Assembly (NCBI GenBank): GCA_950295325.1
Contig: OX485803.1
Span: 9,362,001 to 9,426,000, forward strand
Direction of reading: 5' to 3'
Source: Polytrichum commune
Lineage: Eukaryota; Streptophyta; Polytrichopsida; Polytrichales; Polytrichaceae
Length of the DNA: 64,000 bases
The notes below the pieces were generated by a model. It saw only the letters and a list, made by a program, of their open reading frames with translations, was not told the origin of the DNA and ran no database searches. This document shows positions 52,605-62,460 of this stretch, in pieces. The position numbers were made by a program, and so were the translations under genes. Position 1 is the stretch's first letter. The number at the start of each line of letters is the position of its first letter.

Positions 52605-52738
52605 ATTTTCTGCAAACAAAAAACATAAATGAAAATGCAAAAAAAAATGATAGAAATAACTTCATCGTATATATATTTCAAAAAAATACATAATGGATTT
52701 TACAAATCCAATATTTTATTAATATAAAAATGTATAAT

Positions 52739-54235
52739 CTATTTCCGACGTTTGGAAGGGATTTCATCATCACAATCAATTTGACGACTATGAATTCTAT
52801 TCCGTTCTGGTAGAGTAAGATAACGTTGCCGGATGTGTTTGTTGAAGGAAAAAGTATGAAAATCTGGTTCGTGAGACAATCGATTCATGACATCAGCAGG
52901 GGTCATGCGAAGCTCCGTGGTCGAAGTGCATGACATTCGACGAATACAATGTAGCAAAAGATTATAAGAACGAGAATGAATGACTTTGAGATATATTGGA
53001 TCGACATATAAACCCCAAATAGCCTCTGCAATCTTTGATACAGAATATGACTTTGTCTTTTCAGTGTGGCACGGACGAGCATTGTGGTCTTTGGTGAAGA
53101 ACAACTCAGGATCTACCTACCAACGTTCTTGGAGCCTAGAATGTCTCAAAGATTCAGACTGCGAGAAATGATTTGAATGTCGTCTATCCGACGATATTGT
53201 TGCCGATCCCCAATCACCAATGCCTATGTGAATTTCATCTTTGTCATCCATCTCACCAAAATGGAATAAGATGTTTGTAAAGGATAAATCACAATGAAAA
53301 ACATTGTGAATGGTGAGTACATCGGCCATGATTTGAATGAAGGTGATCGCAAGGGTACAACGGTTTAACAAAAAAAACCTTAATCGCTCCAATTCTTGAT
53401 TCTTAGAGATTTGTTCTGGATGATTTTTCTTGAGTATTGTGAGACGTTGAAAAAAATCATACTTATTAGTTCCATGGTCTTTGACACTTTTGAACATATC
53501 TCCCAATGTCCCATCATTCCAATAAGGCAAGAAGATAGCAGGTGCGGGTGTCGTTTGGAAAGCAAACAGTTTGATAACACCACCATGATCTATGGATGCC
53601 ACTGAATACAACTCTTTCATGCTTGCATGATGAGGATTTCCATTATGATCCAAAAAACATTTAATGGCATATGGTACGAATGGATCAGTATCTGAATTGT
53701 CCTTAATGAAACATTTCCACACCACTCCATATAAACCACGGCCTAGTCGTTCATACTTCTCAATAACAACATCTCTCCAAACAAAAAGAAAAGCACCACC
53801 TCCAGGAATGACGTGTCGATCGACACGGTTTAAATTTTTAACATGAATTTTTCTACGTCTTGAGAGTTGTGGAATCTCCACTCGCCACCGATCGGAGTTA
53901 AATTTTTGCGCTTCTAACTTTTCCAATGTCCAATCATGCGTGACTTTCCGATGCACCTTTGAAACCACATCAGGCATTTGTCCAACAAAATTAGAAGAGA
54001 CGTTGTATTTTTTAGTATTATAATTGGACATTCTTTTGCATGATGGAAAACGTCTCGAAATGCAATCATCAATCATGATCTTCACACGCTCACGCAAAAG
54101 GATAGGGCCGAACATACCCATCGACACAAAATTTTAATGGATTGAGTCCCAAGACATGTCACCCCACCATTCTACAAGGAAGCTTTGCACACTCAAAGTA
54201 ACCATTTGATTAGGCTTATTGAGATGAGGTTCCAT
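52739..54235 (-). pseudogene. Protein kinase cargo gene with two stop codons
   Basis: One frame from ATG at 54235 to 52739 (499 codons) is interrupted only by TAA at 54136-54134 and TAG near 53119. It has a kinase fold in order: Gly loop LGRGLYGVV (residues about 164-172), ATP-binding Lys in YAIKC (about 192), catalytic loop HCDLSFTN (about 314-321, HRD changed to HCD but Asp and Asn kept), GDWG for DFG (about 340-343) and DPE for APE (about 377). Catalytic residues are thus present. The TAG arises from a 3-bp GTA duplication just before the DPE motif. The N-terminal 160 residues are unassigned; an EWWGDM motif recalls LEWWEG in the ParB-methylase gene. No counterpart remains in element 1. 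The direction and 135-bp spacing suggest coexpression with the ParB-methylase gene. The kinase family is unclear. Confidence 0.75.
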
Positions 54236-55000
54236 AGTTGTAAGCAATAATCACCTTGAATAGTTTGTTGACGATGACATCAATGAAAAATGAATACCTG
54301 CATATAACAGTCAATAAAACCACATGAAATTACCATATAGTATGGGTTGTATACTTAATGTTGTAGAAATGAAATATAGGATTTAGATACACATCTTAAA
54401 AGTAAATGATAAAATAGATTGGTACACGGATAGAAGAAAAATATATTATAGAAATACATATATGAACACCTAGGACGTAAGAATGTATTGAACATCCATC
54501 CACGTCTGCTAGGGCCATTTAAAGTTGAATGTAAAAAATCAAATCCAGGATATGCACATGAAAATTATAATCATGTGGACTATACCAGCTGGAAATGATG
54601 GGTACGATGTAATTACACGTCCTAATACCCAGGACGTGAAGAAGCATAAAACATCCATCCACGCCAGCTGAGATGATTTGGAATTTAGAACAAAAGCAAA
54701 GCAAGACAAAAAAAAATAGAACAAGGCAAAAAAAACAAAAAAAAAACAAAACACAATGGAGTCAAAAAATACCTGGAATGAAAATTGATGCCTTGGAACT
54801 TGACACACAACCAGATCGGAGGTGCACTGCTATATATGAAGTTCAGAACATCAATTCAAACAAAATCCAATTATAAACAACAATTCTCAACAACAAAGCA
54901 AAACAGAAGTTGTGAAAATTTTAAAAGCAATTAAGAACAAAATTCAAGCAAATATTAGTAGATAAACCCTAATACATAAATCGAACTACTCCTCATTGAT
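54236..55000. other. Leader and intron-like DNA upstream of the kinase
   Basis: A+T-rich, without open frames of note. On the minus strand three CAG/GTATT junctions (near 54297, 54766 and 55096) look like splice donors of leader exons. A palindromic GGACGTG-type motif occurs near 54470-54640. Confidence 0.35.
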
Positions 55001-55459
55001 GGTTGTGCGCTGGCGCACAACCAGAAAGCAGGAGTAGGGCATAACAAGCTTAAAAACATTGATAGAAGTAAAGAAAAAATAAATGGAAAAATACCTGAAT
55101 AATGGTTGTGCACCAGCACACAAGCAGAATGCAACACCAAGGCAGATGAACTGTAAACTAGAGAAAATAAAATGAAGCCTAAACTAAATGTAAGAACTAA
55201 AGCAAAAAAATTAATTGAAGCACTAAAAAAGGATTGTGCGCCAGCGCACAAACAACTTCCAGCAGAAGGGCGCAACAAATCGTATGCAAATGATAGATCT
55301 AAAGAATAAAGTAAATAAAAATAGTCCTAAGATATTTGTGCGCCAGCGCACAAACAACTCTCAGCAGCAGGGCTAAACAAATCTTATGTAACTGAAATGA
55401 TTGAAAGGAAAAATGAACAGAAGTAGTCCATATGCAGGCTTGTGCGCTAGCGCACAAGC
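55001..55459. repeat. Five spaced palindromes with TGTGCG-N4-CGCACA core
   Basis: Palindromes lie at 55001-55022, 55104-55125 (degenerate), 55233-55252, 55335-55354 and 55438-55459 (perfect, 22 bp, centre GCTAGC). Spacing is close to 103 bp for three intervals and 129 bp for one. The core TGTGCG-N4-CGCACA is the same as in element 1, although the outer bases (TT/AA here, CCC/GGG there) and the centre differ. Flanks such as AACAACTYYCAGCAG repeat, so the array arose by tandem duplication. It lies in the presumed 5' leader of the cargo transcripts. Confidence 0.85.
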
Positions 55460-55557
55460 AGGTCCAACCAGCAACTTCTCTACAAACTTGCTCTCATACG
55501 CAGTGCTAAACCGAAGCTCGCTCATGTAAGTTTGTTGTAGAAACGCCTTCTCATCCT

Positions 55558-55565
55558 TATTTATA
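55558..55565 (-). promoter_or_regulatory. TATA box for the minus-strand cargo genes
   Basis: TATAAATA on the minus strand, preceded by a G+C-rich patch (about 55566-55585) and followed about 100 bp downstream by the first palindrome. It would place the palindromes inside the transcribed leader. Confidence 0.45.
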
Positions 55566-55601
55566 CGCCTCGGCCGTGGCGGCCGTGAACGTGAAGGGGA
55601 T

Positions 55602-55622
55602 TAGGTTTAGGTTTAGGTTTAG
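55602..55622 (+). repeat. Telomere-type TTTAGG repeats
   Basis: Three and a half tandem units of the plant telomere motif, TTAGGTTTAGGTTTAGGTTT. Such telo-boxes occur in plant promoters, and this one is between the two divergent transcription units. Confidence 0.6.
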
Positions 55623-56090
55623 ATTCAGAGGGGAATGAAAGGTTGGGGGGGGGGGAAAAAAATACAAAACCCATAGATTTTAGAAAACTTTAGATAGGTA
55701 TATCTCCTACATATTAAAATTAATTAGCTTGAAATTTTTTTCTCATGGTTACACCCATCATATGTAGTGATATACAAAAAAATTAGATTTTTTTCATTAA
55801 ATTTCAAATTCCTATGAATTTCTAAAAATTCTGAAATTAATGACATCGTAGATGTTTGGGAAATCTTCCTATACGGTACATTTTGGAAATTTTCCGAAAT
55901 CATTTTTTTGCATATGATTGGGGAACATTCTAAGAAGGTTATAAGGTTTAAATCCTTCACTTCCCCAACATCATATAAAAAGTGAAATTATTCGCCAAAT
56001 TGTTATTATCGATTCATATGTATTTGTTCATTATATAACACATTTTTCAATGATGTCCGTGCTCGCGTTTCTTCCGTTTTCATTTAGGAA

Positions 56091-56215
56091 TTCATACATA
56101 TATAGATATATAGATATATAGACATATAGATATAGATATAGACATATAAACATATAAACATATAAACATATAGATATAAACATATAGACATATAGATATA
56201 TAATATACAATAATA
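56091..56215. repeat. CATATA/GATATA microsatellite
   Basis: Alternating ATATAGA and ATATAAAC units upstream of the transposase; no coding value. Confidence 0.8.
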
Positions 56216-56555
56216 TACAAGTAGACAACTCACACTGACAGTCGAAGAATTGATTAGGCCAAACATAGAACCCTAAACCAAATCCAATAAACTATCTCAT
56301 TTGGAAACAAAACCATAGCGAACCCCAATGCACAAGTGAGATGTGGATCTTAAGTCCATGACACCATAAGTCATGTCCATTATAACATTGGGAAGAATAT
56401 ATGAAGAAGAGATTTAACTAATGTATATAACTTAATAAAAATATAAACTATTTAGAATATATATCTACACCCCATTTTTTAGTACATACCATTCAGTATA
56501 ATAATCTCCGCCCATCCAATATTATTGTGACGTGCATCTATTGCTTATTTTCTCC

Positions 56556-59500
56556 ATGGCTACCATTAGAGCTCCCGGATCCTTTGTTCATTTCCTGCTA
56601 CCACTTCAGGATGATGGTTTTGTGTGTGTCTCGGAAGATTTGCTTAGTTTGAGATTCAATCTCCAACTAAGAACCATGTATTTAGAACAAGAGATGTACT
56701 CTGCGGATGGAGAGGTGTATGAAACGATTTTGGTTCAAAAGACTAGAACTGAAGATGGATTTGTATGGATTTTAGGGCCTGGTTCATTTAGGATCATAGG
56801 TCTTTCTGAATCGCAGATGCAAGCTCCAACTGTCTTATTGACCAATGAATCCGGTACATCCACAGTTCAAATGCCCACTATTGCAACTGTTAAGTTGGAG
56901 CCCAATGATGATAGTGTATTGGTGTTGTCTGATTCAGAAGATGATATTTGTGTTGCTGTTGATCTTTCAGACATATCGTCATTTCCATTTGAAAGTAAAA
57001 ACTTTCTCCTTCACTCCTTCACAACTTCCCAAATCCCCATTCAGTCCTATGTGCAACACATTGGTTCACCGTATGACACCTTCTCAGCGCCCTCCATTGC
57101 ACCCTTCACCGTCATCTACAGGGTTGACTATCGTTGATGCCTTGAAGTTCACAAAGTCTAAGAAAAGGTCAAAGTCTGATCTTGCATTCATTGATTTTGA
57201 CAATATAGATGTCCGTGATGTCAAATACTTGCCATCATCTTTTGACGGCGACGTTTTATTTGTCTTGCCCCCTGTGGCACTTGGAGTTCCAAATACGTAT
57301 GGCCGCTCCATGGGTGGTATGGATAAAATGTGCGACGGTCACCTTTGGTGCACCACCAAAACCACGAATATCTAAAATGATTTTGAATTATCCTTTCGGC
57401 GTTCTACTTGTGCAGGTCATCTCCAATGTCCTAATGACTACTGTGATTACATGCATCGCAATGGGGGTCTGCGCAACAACACTGAATGGGCCGGTTCAAC
57501 CCCTCTGCCATTTATTGTGGGTAATGTTGCCCCTACTAGGTCTACTATCCATCGTAAGGTATGTCGTTCAACACCTGTGTGCATTGCTTTGTGCCCTGCT
57601 CGCATTATATACATTCATTCCGCCTCTGCTGGGATGTCCAGAGCTTGCATTTATCTTGGTATACATGATCACCCTGTATCCAATGGTACATGTCGTGAAT
57701 CATTGGACATGGCATACCAGTGCGTTGCCAATGAAGTGTTGAAAACACCCACAGCCACAAATTCCGCCATAGTTATGGCCGCGAGCAAACAATTCTTGGC
57801 CGATTACCTTCTTAGATCTCCCACAATTGGAGAAAGCCATCACTTGGTTGGTTCTTCCTTAGAGGTGGTCATGGACAAATTCAGCACTCTAGCCTCCCCA
57901 AATTGTCGTAATTTTGTATCTGGATCAAAACGTTTTGTGCGTAGTGGAATGGGAACTATGGATAGTATTATGGCACTCAAAGACCATTCTGCTTTCAAGT
58001 TCATCCATGATAGTCGGTTCCCAGGGCAATCGAAAGACAAGGTTTTTGTTTTCAAGATGTCCGTAGACCTTCCGGGCAGTGGTGTGGAGCTTGTAAAGAA
58101 GATGCAAGTCGGGGGAGATATGGAGAGTTCTTGGATCATGTTTGACCATGTCAAACGTTTGAAGGATTGGACGACAATGGCTTGTCATGTGTACGACAGT
58201 CGATACTGTAAGGTGTTGACCATTGCGTGTTGTGACATGCAATCTGAAGATGGTGCAGCACAAACTCTCTTTTGGGAAAATATGAATGCTGTTATGGCCG
58301 AAAATGGTGTTCCAAAAACAAACTTCAAAGGGTTCATGCCAAACAGTGCTCAAGCCAATTGGAATGCGGTGCGGATGGTTTATGGGGACGGCGATCCAAG
58401 CCTGCCCATGGTCGCACGTGAACGCACATGCCTTTTCCACTGGTCTGCAAGCTTGGATAAGGTGACACAAAAATATATCAAACCATCCTTGCAGTTTCAA
58501 CACAAGCAAATATGCAAGGATTACAAGGACGCGGTAACAATGGACGATGCCGAGACTAAGTATCACGTGATTCGTTCTTGGTGGTTGTCATCTGGAGCTA
58601 CCACAGAAGAAGGCATCCTTGGCCTTTTGGAATGGTTGGGATTTTGGCACTTCCGTTATAGACAATAGGGTGGTCATATGCTACTTGTAAGTGCATACCA
58701 CACTGCATTATTCAATGTCATTGAACTTTCCCGTATTTTTTCCATTTATATAAATTTGTGTCTTCTTTTTCTTAACCCCGTATTTGTATGTTGTTCGTAG
58801 GATATGACAATAGATGAGCGTGCAGAAATGCCAACATGCAACCTTGCCGAGACTGTTCATAACAAATGGCTCCAACAATCCGGCAACAAGATGACTTGCC
58901 TGTATGAAGCTACTGTTGATGACATGATCCGTGCCTTCATGCAAATCGCAAATTACCGTGCATGGTTGAAAGGGGGGTCTCATGGTAAAGGTCCTGATTC
59001 GGCATCCTTAAAACTTAAGGCGGCTGCCAGGTGTGGAGATCCAAAAATTTTGGCTGATGCCATGAAGTCTTTTCCGGGGGCAGAAGACGTCAATACTAGA
59101 GATTGTGCATTTGAAGGGTCCGAGCTATTTGGGTCCACCAAACGAAAATTCAACATGCCCCCGGGTGCTGATTGCGATTCTCATCGACCCGACAAAGTGA
59201 ATTTTTCAATTCCTCGCCCTAACACTCGTGCAACTCGTCAACGCATAGAGGAATCGTTGAATTTTGCACAACAAGGTGTGACTCATACTACATCCGTGTT
59301 AGAGATTGATTGTCTTGCTTCCAATTGGCACATTGCAAGATTGCCACCCAACTCAGCTAGACGATGTTGGGCATTACAGGCCATTACAGGGACGATGTGC
59401 AATGCCAAAGTCGGTACTGGAAAACATGGCACACCTGCTCCAACATACAAAGGGTTCAAGAAAGAATTTCGCTCTCCCAACAATGTGGAGTCTGAATTTT

Positions 59501-60167
59501 GGTTCTGCCCTGACGACATCAAGCGTTGTGTGAGTGGTAGTAAGAAGAAATATGTGTTGGATTGGCCTATAGTGCCTAACACTTGGCCGGTGAGGATAGA
59601 CACCAATCTATCAAGAGAGGAGGTGTTGGCGCTTGAGGACGCCGGATTTCAACTACAGCAAAGGGAAGCATTATCCCCCCGTCGTAGGCTTTCTACAATT
59701 GCAACCCTTCCCATCCCTCGCTCGCATTTTCGTATGCCACCCAACCCGGACGCCCACCCTACATTCAGGTTTGGAAAGACAGTTCATCGCAATCCGACCG
59801 CACCGACAGCGGATCACAAAAACAAATGGGAGAGCGCCGGACTCATGGATGGTTATTTTGTAGTTGGGGTGACTGCCATTCCATATCCAGGTTTTGGAGT
59901 GATAATCAACATTGTCTCCAAAGAGGATATTACATACCGTGTCACAATTGGTGACATTCCGCATTGCACATGCCCGGACTTCACGAAAATGTCTCTCATG
60001 CATTGGGAAAGAAAGGAAAATGGGTGTATTGTAAACATCTTTATTATGTGTTTAGATTTTTGTGCAAGGTGGATTACGAGAGTGACAAATTCATTCATGC
60101 ACCTACATATACCTATAATGAGGTCATGCGACTACTTGAACTTGCTGGTATTCTAGAATGTGAGTAG
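56556..60167 (+). pseudogene. MULE-type transposase with SWIM finger (element 2)
   Basis: The gene has two exons, 56556-58686 and 58801-60167, with the same splice phase as in element 1. The N-terminus (MATIRAPGSF) matches. The domains are an acidic N-terminal region, a Cys/His region with GIHDHP, a DDE-like core (CCDMQS, FMPNSAQANW, CLFHW) and a SWIM finger with CTC retained near 59965. Defects are a frameshift between about 56990 and 57055, TAA at 57373-57375 (CAA in element 1), TAG at 58666-58668 (TGG in element 1) and a 1-nt deletion near 59990 that shifts the end of the SWIM region out of frame. The Asp of FMADSA in element 1 is Asn here, a change at a likely catalytic position. Two of the three lesions are C-to-T or G-to-A. 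Confidence 0.85.
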
Positions 60168-60325
60168 TATTGCAAGTGTTCTATTAAGCAACATATATTT
60201 GAATGTCAATAAATGACATGTTTTGGTTTGGATTATTATAATAAAAATTAGCAATGGACTGAAAGTATTTCAATGATTCAGTAACTTCATTTCTATTCAG
60301 ACTACGACCCAACCGTGAGCGGTTT

Positions 60326-61698
60326 TGTGAGCCCAAACTCTGTAGCCACATGTGTTCTCAAGCTGAAAAACACATTAAAACTTAGGTTTGGAGTTTTCAT
60401 CAATTAATTAAAACATAAAAAGTGTGGAGGATTGGAGTTGTGTTAGAATTAACCCTAGGGATAGGAGGTTAGTACTTAGTGTTTGAATAATGAGAGCAGG
60501 TGTAAGGGAATTGACTAGGAGGTGATTAAGGTGGTTCTTAGGCTTAGACCTTAGGCCTTGTAAGCCTGGGGTTTATGTGACTTGAAAATGCTTGGGAACT
60601 GTTCGAATTAGGCAGGTGCCACTGCACCCTAGAAAAGTGCGGATCCAGGGACTCGGACAGGCGCGATTGAGGCCGCCGCTCTCACAACTGAGCTCTCTCT
60701 CTCTCAAACAAGCTAGCAGGGGGAGGGGGACGCTGCCGCCGAGGAGTAAGGCGCTGCCGAATGCGAGGCTGGTGATGGATGTTGGAGGAGTTAGTAGGGA
60801 GCTAGGTGGGTGCCGCCGAGAATGAGGAGGAAGTGTTGTGCCAAGGAAGGGAAGGAGGCTGGAGGCTAAGCTGGAGCAAATGATAGAGGTTGCCGAGGGC
60901 GCAACTGGGATAGGCATTGTTTGAATTCGAATGCCTGGAGGCCTCGGCCTTCCAAAAAGAACTTGGCACAATGCCGCAATGCAGGGTGAGCTGGAAAAGA
61001 GAAGGTGAATTCCACAGGTTGCGACCAACATTGTTTGAACCAAATGGTTCTGAGGGCACTACAACATGACTAATGTGAAGAATGATCAAAATTGAGCGGG
61101 GAAGAGCCCAGGCCACAAGCCTCATTTAAATGGTGAATCAGCACAGAGAGGAGGTTGCACAAATGCGAATTGATGGCTGCATGGCCGAGAGTTGTGGCTG
61201 GGGTCTCAACAGTTGTGAGCGCAGGGGAAGGGTGCTCAGACCAGATAGGCGAGAGCCGCGTGTGGTAGGAAGGGTGCAAGGGATCAGCCTAGCCACGGCT
61301 GGTAACATGGCCGGTAATAGGGCCGGTAATGGCGTTGGTCTAAGAGGCCAGGAGCTGGTTGTGATTAGGCCCAAGGGCATGAAAGGACAACGGCCAACTG
61401 AGAACTAAGCTGGATTAACCGAGTTAAGCTAAGGCAGTAATATTAGTGAAGTAGTGAAGGGTGATAGTTAAGCTAGGAATTTAGGTGAAAAACTAATGTG
61501 TGACTTAATGTGTTGATTCTCACGTTCGTGTTATGACACGCATGAGTATTAGTAATAAAGTAAACGGTTATTCATTATTAAGGGTCACCTAGAGGTGGAA
61601 AGGACCACCATTGGAGGTGGGCATGTTCCAAATTATGAAAGGGTGATCCCCCACTTGCATTACGACGCAGTTAAGGGTGGGGGTGATCCTAGCTCACA
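60326..61698. mobile_element. Solo LTR inserted in element 2
   Basis: Element 1 and element 2 align on both sides (GTGAGCGGTTT, then GATTGATT), but element 2 has 1373 extra bases that start TGTGAGCC and end AGCTCACA, the TG...CA inverted ends of a long terminal repeat. The flanks GGTTT and TGTTT are a 5-bp target duplication with one mismatch. There is no internal coding region, so it is a solo LTR left by recombination. The superfamily is unknown. Confidence 0.8.
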
Positions 61699-61730
61699 TG
61701 TTTGATTGATTCACACGGATAAATAATAAA

Positions 61731-61937
61731 AAGTTTCTAAAAATAAAATAAAATTGAGAAGATTCTACGCACATCCGCGTAGTAACGTCTTCTTGGTATC
61801 CGCCTATAGATTATTCCTACTTTATCACTAGCTCAATTTGGGATAGCACCAGTCAATGTAACCAACCGGATTCGAACCCGGGTTGATCCAGACCTAATAC
61901 CAGTCTCTTACACAACTCGCATCCACAGGCGGATGTC
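61731..61937 (-). repeat. tRNA-derived SINE, element 2 3' copy
   Basis: Nearly identical to 45565-45770, with the same B box and the same position relative to the transposase 3' end. Confidence 0.75.
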
Positions 61938-61999
61938 TCAAAACCTAGTAGTTACCTACATATTGACTATTTCTAATATCTAATTTCCTTTCTTTTGTA

Positions 62000-62121
62000 G
62001 ATTCTGGGCCTTAACTCAACCCGTGAGCGGTTTGAGTGGCTCACAATTATGGCACCTACATGTACGTATAATAAGGTTATGCACCTACTTCAACTTGCTG
62101 GTGTTGTGGAATGTGAGTAGT
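62000..62121 (+). pseudogene. Duplicate terminal exon of the transposase (element 2)
   Basis: Counterpart of 45835-45955: acceptor TTTTGTAG, then ILGLNSTRERFEWL and APTCTYNKVMHLLQL to the TAG stop. It was present before the two elements separated. Confidence 0.65.
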
Positions 62122-62359
62122 TGTGCAAGTGTTGGTTGTAACTACATGTATAAGGATGTCAATAAATGACATGTATTGGTTTGGATTATTATAATAAAAA
62201 CCAGCAATGGATTGAAAGTGTTTTAAATGATCCATGGAAATAGGGCCCTTTGACTTCTGCTTCATTTAAAATATTGGCAATTTACAATTGAAAATATGCA
62301 ATTAATTTGTCAAAATTTTGGTTGTGTACCCTAAACCCGTGTGTCTTTACTAAATTTGG

Positions 62360-62450
62360 ATTCATTGCTCATATGTTACTACTCATTGCTCATGTGTTAC
62401 TGCTCACCGCTCACCGCTCACTGCTCATCGCTCATAAGATAGCTTCCCTC
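62360..62450 (-). repeat. Element 2 right terminal inverted repeat
   Basis: Read inward it is GAGGGAAGCTATCTTATGAG followed by at least five GAGCRRTGAGC-type units, longer by about 45 bp than the same end of element 1. Confidence 0.9.
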
Positions 62451-62460
62451 TCCGTGCGGA
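62451..62460. repeat. Target-site duplication of element 2, right copy
   Basis: Exact repeat of TCCGTGCGGA at 47590-47599. Confidence 0.9.

Larger units (their letters stand above)
47600..62450 (+). mobile_element. Element 2: 14.85-kb Mutator-like transposon with ParB-methylase and kinase cargo
   Basis: The inverted ends are GGGGAGTGCTATCTTGTGAG (left) and GAGGGAAGCTATCTTATGAG (right, read inward), with an exact 10-bp target duplication in the Copia pol gene. Layout: left end; minus-strand ParB-methylase-like gene (48272-52604); minus-strand protein kinase (52739-54235); five spaced palindromes (55001-55459); A+T-rich leader; plus-strand transposase (56556-60167); solo LTR insertion (60326-61698); SINE; duplicated last exon; right end. 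It shares transposase and 3' modules with element 1 at high identity, whereas the cargo is highly diverged. Confidence 0.92.

Noticed and set aside
34702-54235. Origin of the cargo from an integrated large DNA virus
   Set aside because: ParB-like, methylase and kinase genes occur in large viruses, but no capsid, packaging or polymerase gene is present, and MULE ends with 10-bp target duplications enclose everything.
56031-56266. Tyr/Ile-rich minus-strand open frames
   Set aside because: Translations of the ATATAGA/ATATAAAC microsatellite.
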